The position numbers and the translations under genes were made by a program. The notes below the pieces were generated by a model that saw only the letters and a list, made by a program, of their open reading frames with translations, made no database searches and was not told the origin of the DNA. From Rhizobium sp. TH2 (GTDB lineage: Bacteria > Pseudomonadota > Alphaproteobacteria > Rhizobiales > Rhizobiaceae), in contig NZ_CP062231.1 in NCBI RefSeq assembly GCF_024707525.1, forward strand, positions 2,976,001 through 3,040,000: DNA of 64,000 nucleotides, read 5' to 3'. Every line of letters begins with the position of its first letter. Position 1 is the first letter of the stretch. Shown one piece after another: positions 16,114-25,583 of the stretch.

Positions 16114-17919
16114 ATGCTGCCTGCCGTGCTCGACCTGACAGCCCTTCGCGCCGCCTATGCAGGCGGCACGACGCCGCTGGATGTCATCGAAGACGTAATC
16201 GCGCGCAGGCGGGCATGGGATGATCCAGCCGCTTTCATCACCGCGACGCCTGATTATGATCTCAGGGCCGCGGCAAGGGAACTGATGGACAGTGCCCCCG
16301 AACCCAACAGCCTGCCGCTCTGGGGCGTGCCGTTCGCGGTCAAGGACAATATCGACGTTGCCGGCCTGCCCACCACGGCCGCCTGCCCTGCCTATACCTA
16401 TCTTCCTGAGAAGGACGCTACGGTCGTCGCCCGGCTGCGGGCCGCTGGCGCCATCGTCATTGGCAAGACCAATCTCGACCAGTTCGCCACCGGGCTGAAC
16501 GGCACCCGTTCGCCCTACGGCGCGCCGCGCTCGGTGTTCAATGCGGACTATATCTCGGGCGGCTCAAGCTCAGGTTCGAGCGTCACCGTCGCGGCTGGCA
16601 TGGCCGTCTTCGCGCTCGGCACGGACACGGCGGGCTCGGGTCGCGTACCGGCCGCGTTCAACAATCTGGTTGGCATCAAACCGACGCCGGGCCTGCTGCC
16701 GAATACGGGAGCGGTACCTGCCTGCCGGAGCATCGATTGCATCACGATTTTTTCGACGACCGTCGGCGATGGCGTTACCGTCCGCAAGGTTGCCGAGGGC
16801 TTCGATTCCGGCGATCCTTTCTCACGTCACGCGGCTCCAGCATCGCTGCCCGTGTCAGGACTTCGCATCGGCGTGCTGGCGGATAACGAGCGCGAGTTTT
16901 TCGGCGATGTGGAAATGGAAACGCTCTACGACCAGGCAATCGAACGCGCCAAAGCGCTCGGCGCAACCATTGTGCCCTTCGACTATGCACCCTTCCGCGA
17001 GGCAGCGGCACTCCTCTATGGCGGTCCATGGGTCGCCGAGCGGCTCGCCGCCGTCGAGAGCTTTTTCGCTTCCAACGCCAACGACTTCGACCCCACCGTG
17101 CGCAAGATCATCGCGGGCGCCAAAGGGAAAACCGCTGTCGATGCGTTCAAGGGCCGCTACCGGCTGGAAGAACTGCGCCATCTGACCGATGCCGAATGGC
17201 GGAAGGCGGATATCTTGCTGCTGCCAACCACGCCAACGACCTACTCCGTCGCCGATATGCTGGCCGACCCGATCACACTCAACAGCCGGCTTGGTCGCTA
17301 CACCAATTTCGTCAACCTTTTGGATTGCGCGGCGATTGCTGTGCCCGCCGGCTTCCGCAGCTCAAGCCTGCCGGGCGGCGTCACGCTCATCGCACCCGCC
17401 TTCACCGATGATGCGCTGGCACCGCTGGCTGATGCACTCCACCGTGCCGCCGCCTCCGGCATGGGCAAGGCGCGAACCGCGCGACTGCCTGAAGAAAGCC
17501 GCGTGGCGCCCGTTGATGACGGCTTCGTTCCGGTCGTGGTTGTCGGCGCGCATCTCCAAGGCATGCCACTCAACCATGAGCTCGCCGGTTCCGGCGGCCG
17601 CCTGGTCAAGTCTTGCCTCACCGCCCCTGAATACCGGCTGTTCGTACTACCAGGCACTGTTCCGCCGAAGCCCGGCCTGATCTCGGAGCCCGGCTTCTCT
17701 GGCAAAGGCATCACGGTCGAGGTCTGGGCATTGCCTCCCGCAGCCTTCGGAGCGTTCGTCCAGAAAATCCCCTCGCCGCTGGGCATAGGCAAGATCAGGC
17801 TCGAGGATGGAACGAGCATCTCCGGATTCCTCTGCGAGGCGTATGCCGTCAAGGGCGCCGAGGAAATCACCCATCTCGGCGGCTGGCGGACTTACATCAA
17901 TCTGAAGAAGGCGAGTTGA
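16114..17919 (+). CDS. atzF: Allophanate hydrolase (amidase signature family)
   Basis: A 601-residue enzyme that hydrolyses allophanate to ammonia and CO2. The amidase domain carries the Ser-cisSer-Lys triad: lysine in FAVKDNID, serines in GGSSSGSSV and DTAGSGRVPAA. A C-terminal domain of about 150 residues (from FVPVVVVGAHLQGMPLN) is the extra domain typical of AtzF/DUR1-type allophanate hydrolases. The ATG at 16114 is preceded by GGAG at 8 bases and matches the family start; an upstream in-frame start at 16039 overlaps the operator-like repeat. No urea carboxylase, biuret hydrolase or transporter gene is adjacent. The end overlaps the convergent YcaQ-like gene by 23 bases. Confidence 0.9.
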   Translation: MLPAVLDLTALRAAYAGGTTPLDVIEDVIARRRAWDDPAAFITATPDYDLRAAARELMDSAPEPNSLPLWGVPFAVKDNIDVAGLPTTAACPAYTYLPEKDATVVARLRAAGAIVIGKTNLDQFATGLNGTRSPYGAPRSVFNADYISGGSSSGSSVTVAAGMAVFALGTDTAGSGRVPAAFNNLVGIKPTPGLLPNTGAVPACRSIDCITIFSTTVGDGVTVRKVAEGFDSGDPFSRHAAPASLPVSGLRIGVLADNEREFFGDVEMETLYDQAIERAKALGATIVPFDYAPFREAAALLYGGPWVAERLAAVESFFASNANDFDPTVRKIIAGAKGKTAVDAFKGRYRLEELRHLTDAEWRKADILLLPTTPTTYSVADMLADPITLNSRLGRYTNFVNLLDCAAIAVPAGFRSSSLPGGVTLIAPAFTDDALAPLADALHRAAASGMGKARTARLPEESRVAPVDDGFVPVVVVGAHLQGMPLNHELAGSGGRLVKSCLTAPEYRLFVLPGTVPPKPGLISEPGFSGKGITVEVWALPPAAFGAFVQKIPSPLGIGKIRLEDGTSISGFLCEAYAVKGAEEITHLGGWRTYINLKKAS

Positions 17920-19081
17920 GCGAAGCCAGTTGGAATGCTTCGAACCGCGTCAGCGCGCTGTCGATCAGCGACTTGTACTCGGCCGGATCGGCACCATTGA
18001 GCCATGTCCATTTCTGGATCAGCAGCTTGCCGGCCTTGCGATCCGCCTTGAGGTCGATCGCCGCGACGATCCTGTCACCCACAAGCACCGGCAGCGCGAA
18101 ATAGCCGAGCACCCGCTTGTCGGCCGGCACATAGGCCTCGAAACGGTGGTCGTGGCCGAAGAGCATGGCGAGCCGCTTGCGCTGGATCACCAGCGGATCG
18201 AAGGGCGAGAGAATGTGCACCAATCGCGGCGCGTGGTTTTCCTCCGCGGTCTCCAGCACCTCAGCCGCCACCCAATGGGCGACCGCGCCTGCACTCTCGA
18301 TATGAACCGGCAAAAGCTCCTTCTTGCGGACGGCGGTGCCTAGCAGTGCCGCGACCCGCTTCTTCCATTTCAAGTCGCCATAGCAAATTGAATCCAGGCT
18401 GACGATCCCCTGCGCCCTGAGCGCCCGCTCCAGCAGATAGGCAGCATATTGGCCTTCCGTCGCGGGCTTCGGTCGCTCCCAACCGAAATGCCGATCAGTC
18501 AGTTCATAGGTCTTGAGCATGCCCAACCGCCGCGAGACGACAAGATCGCCCGTGTAAAAGGCAAGCTGAAGCGCCCGCTTGGATGGCTTCCTGCTGGCCC
18601 AGGGATGATCCTTTTCCACCAGTTCGTCGTCATCGATATCCCGTATGGAGAGCGGCCCCTCGTTGCGGATGCGCCTGATGATGGCGAGGTAGTCCTTATG
18701 ACTGACGCTCGCAAACCAGGATGCCGGCGCGGTCTTGTCGGGTACGTTCTTCTGCTGCTTCATACTGAGTAGGGAGTACCGGAAATCGCGGGTCGGAACG
18801 TAGGACAGCGCATGCGTCCAGTATTCGAAGACCGACTTGTCCGCTGATTGCGCCTGGTCGAGATCGGCAGTCGAATAGCCGGGAATGCGCGTGAACAGGA
18901 TGTGGTGATGACTGCGTTCGATCACATTGATCGTGTCGATCTGCACATAACCGAGATGCTCGACCGCCGCACGCGTGGCGTCCGGCCCGGAGCCAAACGG
19001 GTTCTCCTCATCAAGCTTCTGTGCACGGAGCCAGATCGACCGCGCCCGGCCGGGTGAAACTGAAATCGGCTTCTTGCTCAA
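17897..19081 (-). CDS. YcaQ/AlkX-like winged-helix DNA glycosylase family protein
   Basis: A 394-residue protein of the winged helix-turn-helix family (formerly DUF1006) that includes E. coli YcaQ (AlkX) and Streptomyces AlkZ, glycosylases that remove bulky or cross-linking alkyl adducts. The motif YVQIDTINVI near residue 46 holds the Gln-hydrophobic-Asp triplet characteristic of the YcaQ branch. HHHILFTRIPGY and the C-terminal ILSPFDPLVIQRKRLAMLFG are also family features. It is a single gene between convergent allophanate hydrolase and upstream PutA. DNA repair is the likely role, inferred from the family alone. Confidence 0.85.
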   Translation of the reverse strand: MSKKPISVSPGRARSIWLRAQKLDEENPFGSGPDATRAAVEHLGYVQIDTINVIERSHHHILFTRIPGYSTADLDQAQSADKSVFEYWTHALSYVPTRDFRYSLLSMKQQKNVPDKTAPASWFASVSHKDYLAIIRRIRNEGPLSIRDIDDDELVEKDHPWASRKPSKRALQLAFYTGDLVVSRRLGMLKTYELTDRHFGWERPKPATEGQYAAYLLERALRAQGIVSLDSICYGDLKWKKRVAALLGTAVRKKELLPVHIESAGAVAHWVAAEVLETAEENHAPRLVHILSPFDPLVIQRKRLAMLFGHDHRFEAYVPADKRVLGYFALPVLVGDRIVAAIDLKADRKAGKLLIQKWTWLNGADPAEYKSLIDSALTRFEAFQLASLNSPSSD

Positions 19082-19213
19082 TGCGGCTCCATCCGGTTGA
19101 GAGACTCAACATGCGATCAAAAGAATAGCGGACTGCCGGAGCAATCCGCTAGCTCAGATGCAGGAACATGCTGACAACGCGTGGCAGCAGCCATTCAATT
19201 CTGGACTGAAATG

Positions 19214-22200
19214 TCAGCCGATGCTCATTAGGCTGGCATTGCCGCCGGCCGCTGCCGTGTTGATCGACGTCGAAACCTCCTCGAGCAGCCAGTTGAGACT
19301 GTAGGGCTGACCGCCCAGGATATCGGCCGTCGAGGCGGACTGGACGAGCACCAGCGGACCTGGCAGAGCCGCGATCGCCTGGTTGATGGTCCGGACGCGT
19401 TCGCCATCACCCTCGACCAGCGCGCCGGCAAACGGGCTGGCCGCCGCCCAATCCGAAGCCCAGGTCAAGCGTGAGGCAACGGATTGCGGTACACCGGCAA
19501 GTGAAGTCTCCAGCCCCGAAGCGTTGTCGATCGTCACGCGGTTGCCGGTCGAAAGCGCCAGCGCCAATTGCCGATACAGGCCTTCCTCGGTCTGCGGGGC
19601 CAGAAGAATATGGCCGCGTGGATGCAGGGCATAGATATTCCGCTCGCCGACGGGCCCGGGAAGCTCCGAGGCGAGCCCAAGCGCCGAGGTGCTGCCATAG
19701 TCGCGTGCCGCATTCGCCGCATCCTTCGCACCTTTGCCATCGAGCCACAGGGCGAAATCGAGCAGCGCCGCGTCGGTATGCACCGAACTATGGTGCGGCG
19801 GCACCGGCGGAACCTGCACCAGCCGTCCGAGATAGAGCGGACCGCCCGCCTTCGGACCCGTGCCGGAAAGACCTCGCCCGCCGAACGGCTGCACCCCGAC
19901 CACCGCGCCGATGACGTTGCGATTCACATAGAGATTGCCCGCCTTGATGCGGCTGGTCACATGCGCGATCGTCTCGTCGAGACGCGTATGCAGGCCGAAC
20001 GTCAGCCCATAGCCGGTAGCATTGATATCGTCGATCAACCGGTCGATATCGTCGCGTCTATAGCGGATCACGTGCAGCACGGGGCCGAACACCTCGCGCT
20101 TGAGATCGGAGAGCTTGTCGAGTTCGATGATCGTTGGCGGCACGAACGTGCCCTCCTCTGTCTCGCCCCTGAGCTCGACCTGTTCGACCGGGCGGCCGAG
20201 GCCGCGCATCGCCTCGATATGCTTCTCGATGATGCCCTTGGCTTCGTCGGTGATAACAGGACCGACATCGACCGACAGCCTATCGGTGCGGCCGATGCTG
20301 AGCTCCTTCAGCGCGCCCTTGAGCATGGCGAGCGTCCGATCTGCGACATCCTCCTGCAGGCAGAGAATGCGCAGCGCCGAGCAGCGCTGGCCGGCACTGT
20401 CGAAAGCCGAGGCGATGACATCCGCTACGACCTGTTCGGCAAGCGCCGAGGAATCGACGATCATGGCGTTCTGGCCGCCGGTCTCGGCGATCAGTGGGAT
20501 CGGGCGGCCGGATGCCGACAGCCGTGCGGCAAGCTGCGCCTGGATCAGCCGGGCTACTTCGGTCGAGCCGGTGAACATGACGCCTGCCGTCTCAGCCGCG
20601 CCGACAAGAGCGGCACCGACGCGCCCATCGCCTGGCACGAATTGCAGCGCGCTGACCGGCACACCGGCCTCATGCAGGATGCGGACGGATTCAGCCGCGA
20701 TCAGCGGCGTTTCCTCGGCGGGTTTGGCGAGCACCGGGTTACCGGCGACGAGCGCTGCGGCAACTTGGCCGGTGAAGATCGCCAAAGGGAAATTCCACGG
20801 GCTGATGCAGACGACCGGCCCGACCGGCTTGTGACCCGGCCCGAGCGTCCGGCGCGCCTGATCGGCATAATAGCGCAGGAAATCCACCGCCTCGCGCACT
20901 TCGGCAATGGCGTTGGGAGCGGATTTTCCGGCCTCGCGCATGATAAGGCCAAGCAATTGCTGAGCCCGCGATTCCATCAGGTTGGCAGCACGATCGAGGC
21001 AGGCGGCACGCTCGGTCGGAGAGACGGACGCCCATTGCGCAGCATTCCCGGATGCCAGTGCGACTGCCGTGCGAGCGTCGTCGTCCGACGCTTCCGCCAC
21101 GGTGCCCACCACATCATTGCGGTCGCCGGGGTTGCGGACGGGTCGCGCTTCACCGGGCATCGCATCGGAGGCGAGTAGCGGACGAGCATCCCAATTCACT
21201 TCGGTCGAAGCCTTGAGCGCTTCCGAGAGGTTGGCAAGCAGATCTTCGTTCGAGAGATCGAGGCCAGCCGAGTTGTTTCTCGACGCGCCGAAAATCTTGC
21301 GCGGCAGCGCAATCTGATCATGCCCGGCACCGGGTACAGGCAGCGCGCAAGCGACATCGACCGGATCCGTTATCAGTTCGTCGATCGAGACCTTCGGGTC
21401 GGCGATGCGATTGACGAAGGAGGAGTTCGCGCCGTTCTCAAGCAGGCGCCGCACTAAGTAGGCCAGCAGCGTCTCATGCGTACCGACGGGGGCATAGATG
21501 CGGCACGGCCGGTCGAGATTTTCCTTGCCGACCACCTCGTCGTAGAGCGGCTCGCCCATGCCATGCAGGCACTGGAACTCGTAATTGCCGACCTGGAAAT
21601 CGCCGCCGGCGAGATGATAGATCGTGGCCAGCGTCTGCGCATTGTGGCTGGCGAATTGCGGGAACACATAATCGGTGGCCGCCAGCAGCTTCTTCGCGCA
21701 GGCGATGTAGGAAATGTCGGTATGGATCTTGCGGGTGAAGACTGGGAAGCTTTCGAGCCCGTCAAGCTGTGCGCGCTTGATCTCGGCGTCCCAATAGGCG
21801 CCCTTGACCAGTCGCACCATGATGCGTCGATTGGCGCGCCGGGCGAGATCGATGACGAAATCAAGCACATAGGGGCAGCGCTTGCCATAGGCCTGCACCA
21901 CGAAGCCCATGCCATTCCAGCCGGCCAGCGACCGGTCCAGGCAGAGTTCTTCGAGGATATCCAGCGAGAGTTCCAGCCGGTCGGCCTCCTCGGCATCGAT
22001 GTTGAGGCCGATGTCATAGCTCTTGGCGATCAGCGCCAGTGCCTTCACCTTCGGCACCAGTTCGCCCATCACGCGGGCCGCCTGCGACCTCGAATAGCGC
22101 GGATGCAGCGCCGAAAGCTTGATCGAAATGCCGGGGCCTTCGTAGATGCCCCGACCGGCAGATGCCTTGCCGATGGCATGGATCGCGTTCTCGTAGTCCT

Positions 22201-22897
22201 TGTAGTAACGCTCGGCATCGGCGCCGGTTGTCGCCGCCTCGCCCAGCATGTCGTAGGAATAGCGGAAGCCCCTCTGTTCCAGCGCCTTGGAGCGCTTGAG
22301 CGCCTCCTCGATCGTCTCGCCGGTGACGAACTGCTCGCCCATCATCCGCATCGCCATATCGACGCCGCGACGGATCACGGGTTCCCCGGCGCGCGCGATC
22401 AGACGGGTCAGTGCCGCGGACAGGCTGCGGTCGTTGACGGTGGAGGTCAGCTTGCCGGTGACGACGAGGCCCCAGGTCGCGGCGTTGACGAACAGCGACT
22501 TGCCGCCGCCGATATGCGATTTCCAGTCGCCTTCCGAGATCTTGTCGCGGATCAGCGCGTCGCGCGTATCGGTGTCGGGAATGCGTAGCAGCGCTTCGGC
22601 CAGGCACATAAGCGCCACGCCTTCCTGGCTGGAGAGCGAATATTCGTGCACCAGCCCCTCGACGCCGGAGCCTGAATGCTTGGCTCGGAGCGCGGTGATC
22701 AGCTTGCGGGCCGTGCCGCGCGACGCCTCCTTGAGGCGCGGCGACAGCGTCGCGGCCTCGATCAGCGGCAGCACACATTCGGCCTCGTCGCGCCGGTAGG
22801 CCGCGGTGATCGCTTGCCGGAGCGGGCTCTGTGGCCGGATCGGCGGTGCGAACTCGGCAAAGAGGGTCTCGTTCTTATCGATCGTCTGAAGGTTCAT
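19214..22897 (-). CDS. putA: Bifunctional proline dehydrogenase / L-glutamate-5-semialdehyde dehydrogenase PutA
   Basis: A 1227-residue enzyme converting proline to glutamate in two steps. The N-terminal half is the FAD-dependent proline dehydrogenase barrel, with GPGISIKLSALHPRY, RLVKGAYWDAEIK and ASHNAQTLA. The second half is the aldehyde dehydrogenase: GPVVCISPWNFPLAIFTGQV, the glutamate in IAETGGQNAMIVDSSA and the catalytic cysteine in DSAGQRCSALRIL. A C-terminal extension of about 200 residues follows. No ribbon-helix-helix DNA-binding domain precedes the barrel, so this is a non-self-regulating PutA. The ATG at 22897 is chosen because upstream residues are not PutA-like. It is divergent from an Lrp-type gene, as in putR-putA pairs. 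Confidence 0.95.
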   Translation of the reverse strand: MNLQTIDKNETLFAEFAPPIRPQSPLRQAITAAYRRDEAECVLPLIEAATLSPRLKEASRGTARKLITALRAKHSGSGVEGLVHEYSLSSQEGVALMCLAEALLRIPDTDTRDALIRDKISEGDWKSHIGGGKSLFVNAATWGLVVTGKLTSTVNDRSLSAALTRLIARAGEPVIRRGVDMAMRMMGEQFVTGETIEEALKRSKALEQRGFRYSYDMLGEAATTGADAERYYKDYENAIHAIGKASAGRGIYEGPGISIKLSALHPRYSRSQAARVMGELVPKVKALALIAKSYDIGLNIDAEEADRLELSLDILEELCLDRSLAGWNGMGFVVQAYGKRCPYVLDFVIDLARRANRRIMVRLVKGAYWDAEIKRAQLDGLESFPVFTRKIHTDISYIACAKKLLAATDYVFPQFASHNAQTLATIYHLAGGDFQVGNYEFQCLHGMGEPLYDEVVGKENLDRPCRIYAPVGTHETLLAYLVRRLLENGANSSFVNRIADPKVSIDELITDPVDVACALPVPGAGHDQIALPRKIFGASRNNSAGLDLSNEDLLANLSEALKASTEVNWDARPLLASDAMPGEARPVRNPGDRNDVVGTVAEASDDDARTAVALASGNAAQWASVSPTERAACLDRAANLMESRAQQLLGLIMREAGKSAPNAIAEVREAVDFLRYYADQARRTLGPGHKPVGPVVCISPWNFPLAIFTGQVAAALVAGNPVLAKPAEETPLIAAESVRILHEAGVPVSALQFVPGDGRVGAALVGAAETAGVMFTGSTEVARLIQAQLAARLSASGRPIPLIAETGGQNAMIVDSSALAEQVVADVIASAFDSAGQRCSALRILCLQEDVADRTLAMLKGALKELSIGRTDRLSVDVGPVITDEAKGIIEKHIEAMRGLGRPVEQVELRGETEEGTFVPPTIIELDKLSDLKREVFGPVLHVIRYRRDDIDRLIDDINATGYGLTFGLHTRLDETIAHVTSRIKAGNLYVNRNVIGAVVGVQPFGGRGLSGTGPKAGGPLYLGRLVQVPPVPPHHSSVHTDAALLDFALWLDGKGAKDAANAARDYGSTSALGLASELPGPVGERNIYALHPRGHILLAPQTEEGLYRQLALALSTGNRVTIDNASGLETSLAGVPQSVASRLTWASDWAAASPFAGALVEGDGERVRTINQAIAALPGPLVLVQSASTADILGGQPYSLNWLLEEVSTSINTAAAGGNASLMSIG

Positions 22898-23110
22898 TTC
22901 GGCCGTTCTCCACCAAGCCCATCCCAACCGCATATCGGCGTGCCGGCGGGCGAAGCTTAGCAGAATCAATTCTGCCGCGCCTTCGCGAATTTCACCGGTC
23001 CTTGCCTTGCGGGATTGCCGGGAACCTACCAGTTTAGGCGAAGGATTTCAGACTTGAATTTCTCAGTATGCAGCGCTATTTCTCCATAAATCGAGGAGAT
23101 ATTGGGCGTT

Positions 23111-23584
23111 ATGGCTACACAAGACCAGAACGAAAGTGAATTGGACCAATTCGATCATCGCATTCTCGATGCCTTGGCGACCGATGGCAGAATGTCGATC
23201 ACCGATCTCTCGTCAGTGGTCGGTCTTTCCAAGACACCATGCCAGGTACGGCTCAAGAAACTCATCGACGAAGGCTATATCGAAGGCTTCCATGCTCGCA
23301 TCAACCAGCGGAGGCTCGGCATGGATCACATCGCCTTTGCCGAGGTCAAGCTCTCGGACACCAAGGAGCAGGCGCTCAGCGAGTTCAACGCCGCCGTGCG
23401 CAAGATCAAGGAGGTCGAGGAATGCCACATGATCGCCGGCCGCATCGACTATCTGCTCAAGGTCCGGACATCGGATATCAGGAAATACCGGCAGGTGCTG
23501 GGCGAGAAAATCTCCAGCCTTCCGCATGTCGCCAGCACCTCCACATCAGTCGCAATGGAATCCGTCAAGGAAGGCGGCATTTGA
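23111..23584 (+). CDS. putR: Lrp/AsnC family regulator, probable activator of putA
   Basis: A 157-residue protein with an AsnC-type helix-turn-helix (RILDALATDGRMSITDLSSV, continuing GLSKTPCQVRLKKL) and a C-terminal ligand-binding RAM domain (FAEVKLSD to RQVLGEKISSLPHV). It is transcribed away from putA. In Agrobacterium and Rhodobacter a gene in this position, PutR, activates putA in response to proline, so the name is given by context. The ATG at 23111 is used; a TTG at 23102 with closer GAGGAG would add three residues. The 213-base gap to putA is AT-rich around 23037-23100, where the shared promoters should lie. Confidence 0.88.
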   Translation: MATQDQNESELDQFDHRILDALATDGRMSITDLSSVVGLSKTPCQVRLKKLIDEGYIEGFHARINQRRLGMDHIAFAEVKLSDTKEQALSEFNAAVRKIKEVEECHMIAGRIDYLLKVRTSDIRKYRQVLGEKISSLPHVASTSTSVAMESVKEGGI

Positions 23585-23675
23585 CATAAGTCAATTGACG
23601 GCAAAGTGTCGCGACCGGGCTCAATTGGCTAATCGGGCATTCCCCCGCCGCGCGTTTTGAGTTTAGTGTCGCCGC

Positions 23676-25109
23676 ATGACCACTCTCAGCAACGATTCAG
23701 ACGCTACCTCTTCGGCGAACCGCTCGCGAATTGTGGCCCTTGTGGTGGCCGTCTCCTTCTTCATGCAGATGCTGGACGGCACGATCGTCATCACGTCGCT
23801 CCCCCAGATGGGCCTGGATTTCGGCGTCCCGGCGGTATCGATGAGCATCGGCCTGACTGTCTATATGCTCACCATGGCGGCCTTCATCCCGCTTTCGGGC
23901 TGGCTGGGCGATCGCTTCGGCGCGCGCAACATTTTCATGGCGGCGATCGCCATCTTCACGCTCGCCTCGTTGTTCTGCGGCCTGTCGGAAAGCCTCGGCC
24001 AGTTCATCGCCGCCCGCGCGGTGCAGGGTTTCGGCGCCGCCCTGATGAACCCGATCGGCCGGGTCATCGTGCTCAAGAACGCGCCGAAATCGGAACTGGT
24101 CAACGCCGTGGCACTGATTACCTGGCCTGCATTGATCGCGCCGGTCATCGGCCCCGTGCTCGGAAGTTTCATCACCACCTATTTCTCCTGGCAGTGGAAC
24201 TTCCTCGTCAACGTCCCGATCGGCATACTGGGCCTCGTCCTCGTCTGGATGTTCGTGCCCGACCAGCGCGACGATGGCGCCGGCAAGCTCGACATACCCG
24301 GCTTCCTGCTGTCGGCGCTCGGGTTGACGCTGCTTCTGGCAGGACTGGAAGCCTTTACGCACGGCAGCGCCGCGCTGCCCTTGATTGGCCTGCTGCTGGC
24401 CGGGGGCGTCGTGTTCGGCGTTGTGGCGACATGGCATTTCCAGCGCGTCGCCAATCCGCTGCTCGATCTCTCGCCCTTCCGCATCCAGACCTTCGCGCTG
24501 TCGACGCTTTCGGCCGGAACCGCGGTCAGGCTTTCGATCAACGCCATGCCGTTCCTGATACCGCTCTCGCTTCAGGTCGGCTTCGGCCTCGATGCGATCG
24601 CCACCGGAACCTATCTTCTCGTCTATTTCGCCGGCAACCTGGCCATGAAGTCCGTCACCACGCGCCTCCTGCGCCAATACGGGTTCCGCACGGTGCTGGT
24701 GGTCAACGGCGTGCTCGCCTGTGCATCGATCGCAGCCTGTGCCGCACTGTCGCGAGAGACGCCGGAAGCGATAATCCTCATCCTCTTCTTCTTCGCCGGC
24801 CTGACCCGCTCGATGCAGTTCACCGCGCTCAACACGATCGGCTTCGCCGACATCACGCCAGCGCAGCGCAGTTCCGCCTCGACGTTGTCGAGCATGCTGC
24901 AACAGATTTCCATGCTGCTCGGCGTGGCCGTTGCCGCCGCCGTGCTCAACATTTCGGAAGCCGCGCGCGGCGCCCAAGGCATGTCGATTACCGATTTCCG
25001 CTGGGCCTTCCTCGTCATCGGCCTGCTCGGCGTCGTTGCATCGTTGCGCTTCCTGAGCCTGTCCCGAGACGCCGGTTCCGAAGTCTCCGGCCATCGGCTC
25101 GGCAGATGA
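23676..25109 (+). CDS. MFS transporter, DHA2 (EmrB/QacA) drug-exporter family
   Basis: A 477-residue inner-membrane protein with about 14 hydrophobic segments. The DHA2 motif QMLDGTIVITSLP lies in the first helix, the MFS loop motif GWLGDRFGARN between helices 2 and 3, and the antiporter motif GPVLGSF in helix 5. Such proteins export drugs or small metabolites using the proton gradient. It lies 91 bases after the Lrp gene, but no functional tie is evident. No adaptor (EmrA) or outer-membrane gene is adjacent. Confidence 0.9.
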   Translation: MTTLSNDSDATSSANRSRIVALVVAVSFFMQMLDGTIVITSLPQMGLDFGVPAVSMSIGLTVYMLTMAAFIPLSGWLGDRFGARNIFMAAIAIFTLASLFCGLSESLGQFIAARAVQGFGAALMNPIGRVIVLKNAPKSELVNAVALITWPALIAPVIGPVLGSFITTYFSWQWNFLVNVPIGILGLVLVWMFVPDQRDDGAGKLDIPGFLLSALGLTLLLAGLEAFTHGSAALPLIGLLLAGGVVFGVVATWHFQRVANPLLDLSPFRIQTFALSTLSAGTAVRLSINAMPFLIPLSLQVGFGLDAIATGTYLLVYFAGNLAMKSVTTRLLRQYGFRTVLVVNGVLACASIAACAALSRETPEAIILILFFFAGLTRSMQFTALNTIGFADITPAQRSSASTLSSMLQQISMLLGVAVAAAVLNISEAARGAQGMSITDFRWAFLVIGLLGVVASLRFLSLSRDAGSEVSGHRLGR

Positions 25110-25583
25110 TCGCGGCAACCGCGTCTCGCCTCGCCGTCCAGTTTTTTGATGACATCCCGCGCAACACGCGCGGGCTTCGGGAGAAAAGCGCAAGCAGCTT
25201 CATCTTACGATGCATACATTTCTCGAGACGTGTTATGCGAGTTTCGGCAGTTTTCGCGCTTTTTGGCTACATTTCGTTGACAACAGGAATACATTTCTTG
25301 ACATAACGTCGACAGACGACGAAATTCGTGAGGATCGACGCGTGGCGAAAGTCATACCGGCTAACTGGCCTCTGTAACCTGCGCTTATGACCCATGAGAA
25401 GAACGAAATTGCCGGGATAGCGGCTTTACCATAGCGTCGATGAGAGTAGCGGATCGGCTTGCGTCATTCTGGAGGAATTGTCGGCAAACAAGACTGGATA
25501 CGGCATGGGTGGAGTTCCACGCCGATAGAGACCGCACCGGAACAGAGTGACGGCAGGATTTCAATCAATCGGGAGGAATGCAT
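25110..25583 (+). promoter_or_regulatory. Long upstream region of Liv importer operon, with operator-like motif
   Basis: A 474-base region without a convincing gene. GATGCATACATT at 25209-25220 matches the motif found upstream of the O-demethylase, GntR and MetF-like genes. ATACATTTCT is directly repeated at 25214-25223 and 25289-25298. A TTGACA at 25298-25303 with a weak GAAATT 17 bases later is a possible promoter. GGGAGGA at 25571-25577 is the ribosome site of the binding-protein gene. The remaining 250 bases would form a long leader; I see no riboswitch that I can name. Confidence 0.5.

Noticed and set aside
23657..25306. Alternative long frames on both strands over the MFS gene
   Set aside because: The frame at 23676-25109 gives a clear 14-helix MFS protein; the others are Arg- and Gly-rich and have no membrane or family features.
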